A stretch of 64,000 nt of DNA from Neurospora crassa OR74A (taxonomy: Eukaryota; Ascomycota; Sordariomycetes; Sordariales; Sordariaceae): the NCBI RefSeq assembly GCF_000182925.2, contig NC_026503.1, positions 3,286,001 to 3,350,000 on the forward strand, written 5' to 3'. Within the stretch, counting starts at the first letter, position 1. Each line of letters starts with the position of its first letter. The notes under the pieces were generated by a model. It ran no database searches. It was given only the letters and a program-made list of their open reading frames with translations, and was not told the origin of the DNA. Position numbers and translations under genes: made by a program. Below are positions 23,346 through 34,136 of this stretch, one piece after another.

Positions 23346-24110
23346 ATCCTCTTTGACAATGTCGCCCGCGATATGGCTACACACGGCGCGAAGGATAGCG
23401 TGGAGGAATGCGCCGGTCTTATCGACGACGATCCAGCTCAGATGGATGTCTATCACGAAAAGAGCCACGATCAGGTAATACCGAAGTTGTTCCACCGGCA
23501 TCTGGACGATTCGAGGTTCTGGCCAGAACGACGACTGATCTTCCCGTCCACGGCTTACCACCATTGGCAAAAAGGGAACCGTTATCGGCATGCCGTACTT
23601 GAGCAGTGGTTCAACACATGGTCGGCGCACATGGACGACGTGAAGAGGCGAAATAATGAACGACTGTAATGCGACGGCGGTAGCGGTCGACATTTCAAAG
23701 TTGATGAGCGCAGTCAATGCGGCAGGCATGGAGGATATGGAAGTGGCCATCATGCGACTGGGGCGCTGGAACAGGAGATGGTCACGGCGGTTCGAGTCGA
23801 GACGGGCGGGACATGGCTCGAAGAATCTTCTGGGGAAACGACGAGATTTGATCGGACGCCGATGACGATGACTGGACCTCCCTTTGACCCTCTTTGGACT
23901 CTCCTGCATGACGACCCCACGATATCGGACGCATTGGTGCCTGTGCGCATGGAAATCATGTTGTTGGCGACATATCAACTTTATGAGCCGTTCAGTGCAT
24001 ACACAACGACGACGAAGAGCAAATCGGCGCTTTTTGGTCAATGGCACCATGGTATTCGCGACCATTATATTGCCTCATTTGTCGCATCGCCATTGCGGTC
24101 AGGTAAGTGA
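23346..24110 (+). pseudogene. Possible remnant of an unrecognised gene
   Basis: On the plus strand one frame is open from about 23346 to a TAA at 23667-23669, resumes in the same frame and runs to about 24110, where a GTAAGT donor-like site occurs. The second part contains a protein-like stretch (MEIMLLATYQLYEPFSAY, then FGQWHHGI) that faintly resembles the helical middle-homology region of fungal zinc-cluster regulators; this is only a resemblance. The minus strand has an overlapping 244-codon frame, so which strand (if either) was coding is not settled. No start, zinc cluster or complete exon set could be found. Confidence 0.25.
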
Positions 24111-25057
24111 AGCCCAACCAGCTTATCTCGTGAGACAAACAGTGGCAGATATTGGTAAACATTGAGCGCAGATAAGATCAAAATATGCCACTCAGATGTT
24201 GCGGTTTGAGGCTGTCGGGAAACTCCATGCCGAGAAGGGTGCCAGTGACGGCCGTCGTGGAGACTGTGGGGGGGGATTAGCATCATGTTGATGCGGCTTT
24301 GAAAAAATCCTCAAGAAAACTAAGGCGGTTGCATTACACGCTGGCAGTGCAGGAAGCGGCTCAATGCATGTCAGATCGATAAGTCGTCGAATTGATATCG
24401 GACGACGTCGTCGCCGCGAGCAGTCTCATCCATTTAGACGGCCGGACGACCAGACATCGACACAACCATCAACAGACAGACGGCCTCTTTGCAGCGCAGC
24501 AGACACGGCAGGCCGATAGTCAGCAATAACCATCAGACGATTGTGTGCCGCTGTCATTTCTGTTTGTCAATCCGGCCCTCGAGACTGGTTCATGACGGAG
24601 GACATCTCTTTCTTCAGTGGTGCATGGCTGTCCATTCAGGTTGCCAAGATGGCTTGCGGAAGGAGTGCTGGAACAATATTGGCTAGAAGAGAAGCCTCTC
24701 ATTCGGTTTTCTCGATATGCGGGTTGGCTATTGGGTGAGCACGCACTTGGTGAAACCAGTTGCGAAGAGGCTGCTCTTCTCCTCAGTTCCAAGCTTCTTG
24801 ATGAGTTGTCAACGAGGCAGTCTTCCACTTTCTGCAGGCATCCCGAGCAGACCACCATTGAAGGCGGGGGTTAGATCTGGCTTTGAGCGTTGTCAGTGCA
24901 GCGCGATTACCATTGCAGCGGCGCATGCGTTGGATGCCGAAACTTTTGAAACATTTCCGCAATGTGCTCCATCATAGCATGCAGATTTTGATCAGATTCC
25001 GGATCGCGTTTTGCAGATTGATGGGAGAAGAGACAGCTTTCGAAGTTTCGAATCTGT

Positions 25058-25061
<4 letters not shown>

Positions 25062-25100
<39 letters not shown>
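25062..25100. repeat. Poly(T) tract, 39 bases
   Basis: An uninterrupted T39 run in gene-poor DNA, with no terminal repeats or element beside it that I can see. Confidence 0.95.
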
Positions 25101-25101
<1 letters not shown>

Positions 25102-26078
25102 GTTGTTGGTCTGCTGAGTACCATGAGATTACTCGGCTCACGATTGAAGATCGCAATTGTCCGGGATACTGATATTGGCAGGCCCGGCGTGTCTTTTGAT
25201 CGGTATAGCCGGCCTCTCTGGATATTTGTTGTTCGTATTCCTGTTGCATCATCATCTCCCGGCAAACCACCCCCCATAATCTCATCAGCCTCAATTTCTT
25301 TTTTGTCTCATCACCCGGTTATCTTGTCACAGCCAAGGGCGTGTGTGATATCGAACTGGATGACGGGCGGTGGTGGTGTTGTGGGAGGCATAATTCGCAA
25401 TTCGCGCAAAACACACCCTGACACCCCGGAGTCAGACCCCTCCTTCCAGTGAAAACAAGTGGGCTGGGGGGTGTCTCTGGGACCGGGGGGGCTATCTGCA
25501 CTGATGTGTTGGCAAGTTGGCAAGCCATGTGCTGCAGCCAATTCCAGCGATAGCAGCCAATGCCGTCGCAAAGACGGCCCTGGTTGCAGGCTAACCATCG
25601 TCACCGGGCATGATAGGCCGGGGAGGCATGCTTGGCCCCGCTGGCAGACCCTCCATGTTTCTCTTCCATCGCTTGTCGCATCGCCGGAAAACAGGATCAC
25701 AGGCCAGTCAGACGCCGGACCATGACCATCACGCCGGGTCTCGTCAGCCGCGGCCTATTGCACGTGCAGCCGAATGTGGTGCCAGCTCAGCTTTTTCCGC
25801 ACTTTTGATTGTGACAGGTCTGCCGGGTGCAGAAGTGCAATTATTGCGGCGGAGGTGCGAGGTTGGGAAAAGAGGGGGAAGTGGGAAGTGAGGTGAAGTG
25901 AGAAACTGAAGTGAAGGACGAGGCTGTGGGAAAGTGCAATGCAGTGGTGACGGGAGAGTTTGGTTTGGAGTTGGGATTGGCGCAGTTCAATTTTGCGATT
26001 TCTCGTGTTAGTGTCTCGGTGTCCAGTGTTCTGGATCGATGCATTTCACAGGCAAATTTGGACGGACGCAACAACGGG

Positions 26079-26118
26079 AGCAGCAGCGGCAGCAACAGCA
26101 ACAGCAACAGCAACAGCC
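26079..26118. repeat. CAG/CAACAG repeat
   Basis: Trinucleotide-type repeat (AGCAGC then CAACAG units) upstream of the C2H2 gene leader. It lies in sequence I treat as non-coding. Confidence 0.85.
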
Positions 26119-26319
26119 CAGCAGGCAGGAGAGGCAGAGCGGGAAAAGTGGGGTATGCAATGTTCTGCACCTCACTGGTGTGGTCTTGGTGCAATGCCAT
26201 GGATGCTCCCCTGCAATGCAAAGCCTCATGTCGAATGAGTTGGACGACCACTCTGCTCGCAACCAGGGGGGGTGTGTGAGAGGGTGCAAAGGGACCGGGG
26301 TTGAGAGGACCAAGGGATC

Positions 26320-27090
26320 ATGGCGATGAGGAAGGAGGCTGCACGGAATGAGCTTCGCTTTCCCACTGGTGGTCGCAGGAAAAGAAAGAGAAAAACCAGG
26401 AGCAACGAGGGGCAGGAGCGGCCGTTCTGCTCGACATTAAAACCAGACTTTTTCCCCCTCGCCTGCCCATCAGCTGCTCTTTCCTCGACCAAATTTCCTC
26501 ACCGCACTTTCTTGGAAGCCCAACCCGTCTTGGATTTGTGCCCAACGACCCTCTCAGCCAACCACCAAGCGCCCGCTGCTCTACGCCCTCACTGGACTCA
26601 CTCAGCCCTGGACCACACCCACGCACACAACCAAGGACGGAACCACTCACACCAAATCCGGATCCACGGCAATCCTTCTCGACGCTTCTTCGGATCCCGC
26701 CTTCCTCACAGCTCGGCTTCTTATACAAGCTCTTGCCTCCCCGTCATCTCGTCATCTTGCGTCTCTTCCCTTTCTGTTCTGGTGTTTCACACTCCAAAAG
26801 AGAAAGCTACTAGAGATCAACAGACAGATCTACGACCCACACAGGATCAAGGACTTCTTTCCCGCTCTGCCCTGGTGTTCCACGACAGCCCAAGGTTGAG
26901 TCTCGCGACACACTCCAGTTTCGAGCCCAAAGGACTTTTTTTCCTCTTCACTCTCCATTCAAGCCACAAGGACTTTCAGCCCACAGGACTCTTCTCTCTA
27001 CTCTCTGCTCTCTGCTCCGAGTGTTATTTGCTCAGAGTTACTGCCGGAGAGCGTTGCCACCACAGGACAACTGGACACACAGCCCGAGGA
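26320..27090 (+). other. Long pyrimidine-rich presumed 5' leader of the C2H2 gene, open in frame with its start
   Basis: The 771 bases before the proposed start at 27091 have no stop in that frame, and an ATG at 26320 is in frame. The would-be 257-residue extension is compositionally irregular (a basic RKRKRK patch, then Ser/His/Pro-rich) and looks like translated leader rather than a folded domain. I therefore keep the start at 27091. Transcript 5' ends would decide. Confidence 0.4.
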
Positions 27091-30000
27091 ATGACTGCTA
27101 TCGTTGTGCCCCGGACTTCTGATAACACAATGTCTGGCTACAACACCCACGTTGAGCTGGACGAGGTTCACACCCCCTCGAGGTATTTTGCGCTGCTTTC
27201 TTATCTTCTACCTGGGAGGCCCATTGTGCTTTTTTGGCGTTTCTTTTGCGTTTTCATCCTGTTGTGTGTCAAGTCTTGTTTTTTTTCATTTGTTCTGGCG
27301 TTCTGTGTTTTTACTGTTGCGACAACAACTTCGCCACAGCAACGCCTCAGTCAGGCTGCGCTTGAGGTGTCTTCGGCCAAAGGAGACTTGACAAATATCC
27401 GTTTTGAGGACTACTGAATTGCCTATGGAAAGCCGTTTTCATGGATATGACCCAGAGGATCACAGGAAACACATCGGACGAGACACTGCCGGATTTCGTT
27501 TTCGCCATGGACTGAACCACCAAAGGACTCGACTCTTCATTGAGTCTGACGAACTGCTGCTTTCATGCACGCATGTTCTCCTGTTATATTATTTGCATGT
27601 CTCTTCGGAGCATCTTGTGGTGAGTATCGGACAACTGGACAGATCAAGCATCTCACATTTTATCGGACAAGAACATTCGCCATTGATCGCCGTTGGACCA
27701 CTTCACCTTGCCGGACAAACATCTGTGGATTTTCCGTTCGGATTTTTGCTTTTTCTGTTCAAAGGATCGAGGAGACGCCAAACACACGGTCACAGTCGAG
27801 GATTTCCAAAAGGCCACCACCTTTACGCCAGGATTTCTTCATTTTTCTGCCTTTGCATGCAGCGTCCTCGTTTGTGTTCCTTACCTACCCTTGCAGTTAT
27901 TCGCAATGGGATTTGAGGTGCCAAAGAGATGTCGCATCAATCGCCTTCGGTCACTCGCCCAGCATCCAAACCTGGGACACCATTTTCCTCTCATTACACT
28001 CGCCTGGATTTAAAGAGAGGACCTTTGTGGATCATCCGTCGGCGTGCCTGGATTTTTCATTCTCAACAATCAAAAGCCCCTGGATTCTCCGACAACACCT
28101 AAACACGTTCTCAGTTTCTGATGTTATCGTATCAGACAGGAGTCGTGTGACGGTACAGCCTTGGACTTTCACTCCTGGACACATTTCGACCCATGGTTTT
28201 GACGCCGGATTTGTTTCTTTTGTTGCCATTGCGGACCTGGTCAACCGATATGGACTGGATATGCCCGGATGTTTTCTGTTTTTCTTTCTTTGTTCAAAGT
28301 CCTCCATGGATCTGGATGGCGTAATAGCCAGAAACACACTGCTTTGGCAGCCCAGTTGGTCCGTAATCATGCTCACCCCCCTTTGACCCGCGACGCAAAA
28401 ACTAACATGCAGCAATGTGCAGGAACAAAGTTGTGACATCTGGACGCCGGCTTTTCTTTGGTCTTTCATGTTTCTGCGACTTCAACAACCGGATTTGTTT
28501 TGATAGCATACTAACCCTTCCCCAGCGATTACAGCTTTGCTCAGACCAACATGCTTCCCTCCACTACTGGGATGTTTTCTTTCTGCCAAACAGGACCAGC
28601 GGACCTGAACGGTTCGTCTTGGGATGCAACAACGGAAGGTCCACAGAACTTTTCCGAATTCACTGTTGCCGGAGACTATTATACCACTGGAGATGCCGAG
28701 GACTGCTTTATTCCTTTCAGCCAGAACACACCAAGGCCGGAACAAACGGAAACCATGGAGGACTATCAAGCCAGGTGGAATGCTGCTGCTGCCGCGGTTG
28801 ACAAGGTTCCAAAGGCGGAGCCTATGCGCCGCATGACTTCCCAGAGCTCTACCAGCAGCCACAAGCAAAGGATCACCAAGTCGACACCCCCAACCAAGAG
28901 GGTAGGAAGGTCGAGAGTTCCATCAGTTCATCTCACCTCGACCTCCTCGGCGTTGTCCAAGCTTGATGTCTCTGGAAATGGCTCCAGTTATCAGGATGCC
29001 TCATTGACACATGGCCGCATCATGGATGTGCCCCAGTTCTCTACTCCGGATTTTGAATCATTCAATGGACACCCAGCATTCTACACCAGCATGATGGGCA
29101 TGCCGGATGGTCTTCCCTTCTCCGCCGAGATGGGTGCTTCTGCTATGAGCCAGCATGTGAACCCCCAGATCTTCACTGCCGGTATGATTGGCAGCTCTCC
29201 TCAGTCTTGGGGCTCTCCTAGCCCTGTTGGCTCTTCGCGCATGTCTTCCCCTGGATTCTTCGAGGGGGATGTTTTCTCTGGCGTTCCTTCTGTCTCTTCT
29301 CCCGAGGAGAGCACAAGCTCTATCTCGCCCATTATTCCCGGCCAATCGCCCAGGTATGTTGCTACCGAAGTTTTGCCTTCTTCCGGGACACTCTCTTACC
29401 CTTATGGAAACATCAGGATGAGCCGCAACGGTTCGCAGTTCGTTACCACCGAGGATATCCATGGAAATGTGATTCCTGCTGTTGACGATGCCTTTTCTCT
29501 TCCTCCTCCTTTCGGCGCTCGCCGTATGAGCGGTGATGGTGAGTCTGCCAGGGATCACTATCTCTACAAGAACGCTCTTCCGCAAGCCGATGGTCTTTTC
29601 CACTGCCCATGGGAGGGCGAGACCAACTGCAACCACAAGCCCGAGAAGCTCAAGTGCAACTATGAGTAAGATAAATCTGTTCTTCCGCTTCTACTACGGG
29701 CCACTTGACTGACCATCATCCACCGTTATAGCAAGTTCGTTGACTCTCACCTCAAGCCCTACCGCTGCAAGGTTGAAGGATGCCAGAACGCCCGTTTCTC
29801 TTCTACTGCTTGCCTTCTTCGTCATGAGCGTGAGGCCCACGCCATGCACGGACATGGAGAGAAGCCCTATCTCTGCACTTATGAGGGATGTGAACGCTCA
29901 CTTCCCGGACATGGCTTCCCCCGCCAATGGAACTTGAGGGACCACATGAGGCGTGTTCACAACGACAACGGCTCTGCTGCCCAGGCCGCTTCTTCTCCTC

Positions 30001-30314
30001 CCCCATCGGGAGCCAGTGCTTCTTCCCGGGGTCGCAAGAGAAAGAGCGAGGGTGACAAACAGGAAGCACAGGAAAAGACCAGCTCCCGCAAGTCAGCCAA
30101 CAAGATTAGCAAGGCTGAGGCCCAGGCCGATGTTCACCGTGCTCAATGGAGCGAGCACCAGAAGGCTCTCCAGAGCATCTTCCAGGAATACCTTCAGCCC
30201 GAGGACCCCCAAAGCCTTCAGTACATCAAGGATGCTCAGGAGCACTTGGCCGCCATGGGCAAGCTTCATCAAGCCCTTTCCAACGGTGTTCAGCCCCGCA
30301 GCTGGAAGATGTAG
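27091..30314 (+). CDS. C2H2 zinc-finger transcription factor, three coding exons
   Basis: Proposed exons are 27091-27182, 28526-29665 and 29732-30314, giving 604 residues. Intron 2 (29666-29731, GTAAGA to TAG) is secure because it joins the zinc-finger region in frame (CNY-D-KFVDSHLKPYRC). Intron 1 (27183-28525, GTATTT to CCCAG with ACTAAC upstream) is 1343 bases, very long for these fungi. Joining it continues the frame (HTPS-S-DYSFAQTN) into the ATG at 28551, which would otherwise be the start. The N-terminal 400 residues are Ser/Pro-rich and disordered. The DNA-binding part has C-x4-C-x13-H-x4-H (YRCKVEGC...HEREAH), a second longer finger (YLCTYEGC...RDHMRRVH) and a preceding CPWEG..C segment. 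A basic RGRKRKSE patch (likely nuclear signal) and a helical C-terminus follow. Targets are unknown. Confidence 0.8.
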
Positions 30315-30322
30315 ACGTTCCG

Positions 30323-30379
30323 GTAAGTTCACATTCCGCATCTCAGAAATCACGGACCATTAACTAACTGAACGATTAG
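30323..30379 (+). other. Probable intron in the 3' untranslated region of the C2H2 gene
   Basis: GTAAGT begins eight bases after the TAG stop (30312-30314). A TTAACTAACTGA branch region and a GATTAG acceptor follow, 57 bases in all, matching the other introns of the window. It lies outside the coding frame. Confidence 0.6.
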
Positions 30380-32074
30380 ACATTTTGTCAGAACGCAAAA
30401 CTACAAATCAACTTCTGGAATAGCCTCCTGGACTTTGGTTCTACGATCTCTTCAAGTGCTAGGTCACTTGAACCAGTCAACGTCAAACGAATGACGGTAC
30501 TGGACCACTCCTCGCCACAAAGCTGTGACGGGCTAGCCACCTCGCCGCGCCGAGTTGAGGCCGGCCCATGAGCCATTGTTGCGCCCGGAGTGAGGAGATA
30601 TGGACAAAGTCTGATGGGCTCCATGGACCTACTCGAGACTCCAGCGCATTGACGCCGGACCAGAGGTCATGGAGTAGACTGTCAGGGGCGCTGATGCGTC
30701 ACCTTCAGGGGTATCCGACAAACGAAGTTGAAGAAGTTGAGATCAGGGGACGAGGGAAAGAGAAAAGTTTTTTGTTGACCGTGGCCGAATGTACAAAGGA
30801 AAGGAAAAATGGGAACTGGGTGGCAAAAGCAATGGTTGGGACTCCTGGAAAGAAAAGTTTTCGAGTTTAAAAAGTTAAGGGGCTGGATATGAGATCAACA
30901 GTATCATATACTGAGGATGGCATGGGCGGATATACCGGTTTTGTTCTTTCTAGAGGGTTGTTTTTGTACAAGGGCACTTTTCTTCTTCTTGGGAATGGGG
31001 ATGGGGTTCTTGACGACTTACGACTCTTCTCATTTTGTTGGACAATTTTTTTTGGTCCCTTCTTTGATACCATGGCAGTTATTTAGGGATTTAGATAGAA
31101 GGTTCTATGAGCTCTCAGCTTGGGTTTGATTTGCGAATTGGTTATTTTTCTTTTTCGGTTATCTCAGTTGGTGGCATTGGACATTTCGTTGAAGCGGGTT
31201 CATCGCGGGGTTATATAAAGGAAGCGAGCAGGTTACTTGTACTTCCTGGTTTCGGTTTGTGATGTTACGATGTCATGTTCATGTTATGACCTAGATGATT
31301 TGTATGAAACGGAGTAAATGGGTTTGATTTCTCTTCTCTCAAGCATAGAACATGGCGGGGGCTGAGTACATATCGTCGGTTCAAATATGAAACTGCATGT
31401 CCAACACCATCTCTCACTTCGCTTCTTCCAGATTCCCAAATCCTGAGTTGCTTTCTCATCGTACCTTCCTCGCTATGTTTTTCTTGCCTCATCCCACAAC
31501 TCACAACGAGGAACCCGATCTTGAAATGGGGGGGACTGATGACCGAGGAGCGCTAAGATGAGGATGTCGGTAGTTGTGTTGATCGAGGATGTACGGTCAC
31601 TCACCTTGTCACCACAGATATCGTGCCAGGCATCGGCGCCGCAGAAAGATGAGTTCATTGGGAGAGACGCAATGACGGGACCTATTATGGTGTGTAGTCA
31701 TGGTCCATGATTACAGTGTATCTTGGTAGTGATCGTCATCTTTGGATAGAAGGAGCATTAAGTGGTGAGATTATTATCACTGGGGCAGGAAGAATATCAG
31801 CAATTCTCGCATTTGCAATGTCAAATTTCCACTTACCTAAGAAAAGACCCGCTTACCCACATACGGGGGACTGTTTTCCTTTCTTTTTACGTTTCCAGGT
31901 CTACTTTTTGCGGATTCTATAACGTGTGGTTTGTGGAGTGCGCTTTTGGAACATCATCAGCTACTTGAAGAAGTTCTCCAAGTGCTCTACGCCACCAACA
32001 TACACTAAATCCCTCTGCGCGTATAGAAGTGCCGATGGCCACCATGGTAAATCGTCGCGCATTTGTCTTGGAAT

Positions 32075-32122
<48 letters not shown>

Positions 32123-32207
32123 GTTTCGGTGTTTTGCTCAAAAGGTCGGCGCATCAAGAACTTGTGGCTTTTATTGGCGTCGCCCAACGCCTTTGAGAAC
32201 TCTTTTT
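30380..32207. other. Intergenic between convergent C2H2 and HeLo genes
   Basis: 3' flanks of the two converging genes. I see no coding frame of interest. The only marked structure is the T45 tract at 32077-32121. Confidence 0.5.
32077..32121. repeat. Poly(T) tract, 45 bases, next to the HeLo gene
   Basis: An uninterrupted T45 run 86 bases beyond the stop of the minus-strand HeLo gene, so it reads as poly(A) on that gene's sense strand. Confidence 0.95.
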
Positions 32208-34136
32208 TTATACATGGATATCGCCTAATCGCTTGACGACATCTTCGTGGAGCACCATCGAGAGTCGGGCGGCGACCACGTCGTTGGTTTCCTCATCGCC
32301 TTCTGATAGACCCAGCTCCTGACCACCAGCAATGCACTTACGAGCAGCATGCTCATATATCTCTCCCATGGTCGCCCCCAGCTCGGCAATGCTATCCTCC
32401 GCAAGCAGATTATCACGCACCTTTAGTGCAATCGAGGGCCTTACTCTGGCCTCGTTGATATTGATGTCGAGGACCGTGTCGATGGTTGCCCAGTGAGCTA
32501 TTTCGACAAGAACAACCCCCAAGCTGTAGATGTCAAAGCTTCTTTTGAACCGTTCGCGGTCTTCTGGATCTGTCGACTGGGCAAGAGGGTGGCGATACAG
32601 GTTGTGCTCGGCGTCGTCGGGGATATCCGTCTCCTCGTCAGCACGAGCGGGCCTCGAAAAGTCAAAACCAGAGAGAAATGGTTTGGCATAGTCGACATGA
32701 CCGCTGCTGGTTCGGAAGAAGATGATATTTTGGCTTCGGAGTCCTTTGTGCAGCCAGTTCACCGCGTGAAGGTAGAAAAGACAGTTGCTGATGGCATGGG
32801 CAAGCCTGATCCGGTCCGTAACGCGAGGCTTGCGGCTTGTCGCGAGCAGATCATGAAGCGATACTGGTGGCAGCGACGTATGTAGGTTGTCTTCTTGTGG
32901 CCTCTCAAACACCAGACCCAATCGCATGTTGCGGATATCATCGTCATCTTCCGCGCCGTTGATGCCAGCCGCTTTGTCAAAGAAGCCGAGACAGTGGGGG
33001 GTTCGGAACTCTTCTGGCTTGGGTGTGTGGTTCAGAAGCGCCGCCAGCTTCCTGACTCTTTCGAAAATGACTTCCTTGGGCGGTGAGAGATCGTCTGGTC
33101 GTTGACGATCATAATCCTTCCACTCTATCCAGACCTTCTTCTGGGCACCGCCTGGCAGTTGGAGAGTTGCTTCACATCTTGGCAAGTCCGAGTCTTGGTT
33201 GTCGGCATCGAGCTGTATCATGGAGCGGTCGAGGAAGAGGTCTTTTTGTGTGTTTGGCTTGCCTAATTCAAGGAACATGGCCGTCGCTTCATCCCAGGGA
33301 GTGGGGGTGGACTTCTTTTCAGGTTCGATGGACTCGTTGAAGGCCTTGAACTTGGCTAGCTGGGAAAGCAGCTGCAGCCCCTGAGCATTGGCTCGCCTTT
33401 GCTCTGCCGACATCTGCGAGATGGGGGTCGTAGGAGAGTTGGCTTCGAGTTTGACGTTTAGTGCCATGACGAGCCTTGAGAGATCTGCGATCTTATGATG
33501 CAGCTGAAGGACCCCTCTGTTGGTGTCCTGGACGGTATGATGGATCTCGACTTGCATGCGAGCGTCGAGAATATTGGTCATGTTGTCGTTCAAGACGGAA
33601 AAGCGCGAGAGTAACAGCTCAAAGGCTACTTTGTCGAAGGATACCCACTTTAGCCTCGTTGTCACCTCTTTGGAAGTGTCACGGAGACTGGCCATGGCTT
33701 TCTTGATGAAGTTTCTCCTTCGTTCAGGCAACGGAAAGTTTGCCTCGGCGGCATCGCGTTCAGGGTTCAACAGAACATTGTCGGGGTCAAAAGCAACCTG
33801 GAGACACTTGTTCTTCTTTTGGTGTTCTTTGAACTCCTTGAACAGGCACTCGACCTGGACCAGCAGGTCAAGGACAGTTTGCCGATGGAGGATGAAGGTG
33901 TTGGACTCGAGGATCCTTTTCTGGTTGTTGCCGTCAAGGTCAACCAAGCCCGATGTTTCACTCCATGCAAAGAGTCTCTGCTGTTCCATCCGTAGCCGCA
34001 GGTTGAGGTACTTGCAGTCCTCTGGCATGTTCAAGGCCGTGATGAGCAGCTGGATGCCTTGAACACATCCGGTATACACCTGCAATCCTATTGAGGCGAC
34101 ACTGATGGCCAGCCCTGCGGCTGTGACTGGATCCAT
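32208..34136 (-). CDS. HeLo-domain protein with a C-terminal kinase-like (pseudokinase) domain
   Basis: Single exon, 642 residues, with a true ATG at 34136. Residues 1 to about 210 fit the HeLo (prion-inhibition) fold of HET-S: a hydrophobic first helix (MDPVTAAGLAISVASIGLQV) followed by LNLRLRMEQQRLFAWSE, the counterpart of the HET-S segment that ends in RLSRWGE. A linker is followed by a kinase-like domain (about 300-620). VWIEWK (335-340) stands where the beta-3 lysine lies, HKGLRSQN (463-470) replaces HRDLKxxN, GFDFSRP (490-496) replaces DFG, and SFDIYSLGVVLVEI retains the helix-F aspartate. Loss of the catalytic Asp and of DFG order argues for a pseudokinase. HeLo helices are known to act on membranes in heterokaryon-incompatibility death and are related to the MLKL executioner of necroptosis. 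A role as a regulated death executor here is inference. No NLR gene or amyloid motif is adjacent. Confidence 0.85.
   Translation of the reverse strand: MDPVTAAGLAISVASIGLQVYTGCVQGIQLLITALNMPEDCKYLNLRLRMEQQRLFAWSETSGLVDLDGNNQKRILESNTFILHRQTVLDLLVQVECLFKEFKEHQKKNKCLQVAFDPDNVLLNPERDAAEANFPLPERRRNFIKKAMASLRDTSKEVTTRLKWVSFDKVAFELLLSRFSVLNDNMTNILDARMQVEIHHTVQDTNRGVLQLHHKIADLSRLVMALNVKLEANSPTTPISQMSAEQRRANAQGLQLLSQLAKFKAFNESIEPEKKSTPTPWDEATAMFLELGKPNTQKDLFLDRSMIQLDADNQDSDLPRCEATLQLPGGAQKKVWIEWKDYDRQRPDDLSPPKEVIFERVRKLAALLNHTPKPEEFRTPHCLGFFDKAAGINGAEDDDDIRNMRLGLVFERPQEDNLHTSLPPVSLHDLLATSRKPRVTDRIRLAHAISNCLFYLHAVNWLHKGLRSQNIIFFRTSSGHVDYAKPFLSGFDFSRPARADEETDIPDDAEHNLYRHPLAQSTDPEDRERFKRSFDIYSLGVVLVEIAHWATIDTVLDININEARVRPSIALKVRDNLLAEDSIAELGATMGEIYEHAARKCIAGGQELGLSEGDEETNDVVAARLSMVLHEDVVKRLGDIHV

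Larger units (their letters stand above)
19380..26319. other. Large gene-poor region, 6.9 kb
   Basis: No gene that I can support fully. It contains a C/T-rich block near 20950-21700, a set of broken-looking frames at about 23340-24110 (separate entry), a T39 tract at 25062-25100 and a CAG/CAACAG repeat at 26079-26118. Base composition is not markedly AT-rich, so repeat-induced mutation is not evident. The right end probably holds promoter and leader of the C2H2 gene. Confidence 0.5.

Noticed and set aside
23331-24065. 244-codon minus-strand frame
   Set aside because: Arg/His-rich with no recognisable domain; overlaps a plus frame of equal or better quality. Kept only as part of the uncertain remnant.
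19380-26319. Search for transposons, terminal repeats or RIP-mutated DNA in the gene-poor block
   Set aside because: No transposase, reverse transcriptase or terminal repeat was recognised by eye, and base composition is not strongly AT-biased.
27565-28386. 273-codon plus frame inside the long intron of the C2H2 gene
   Set aside because: No domain or family match, irregular composition, and it lies between strong splice sites; probably chance.
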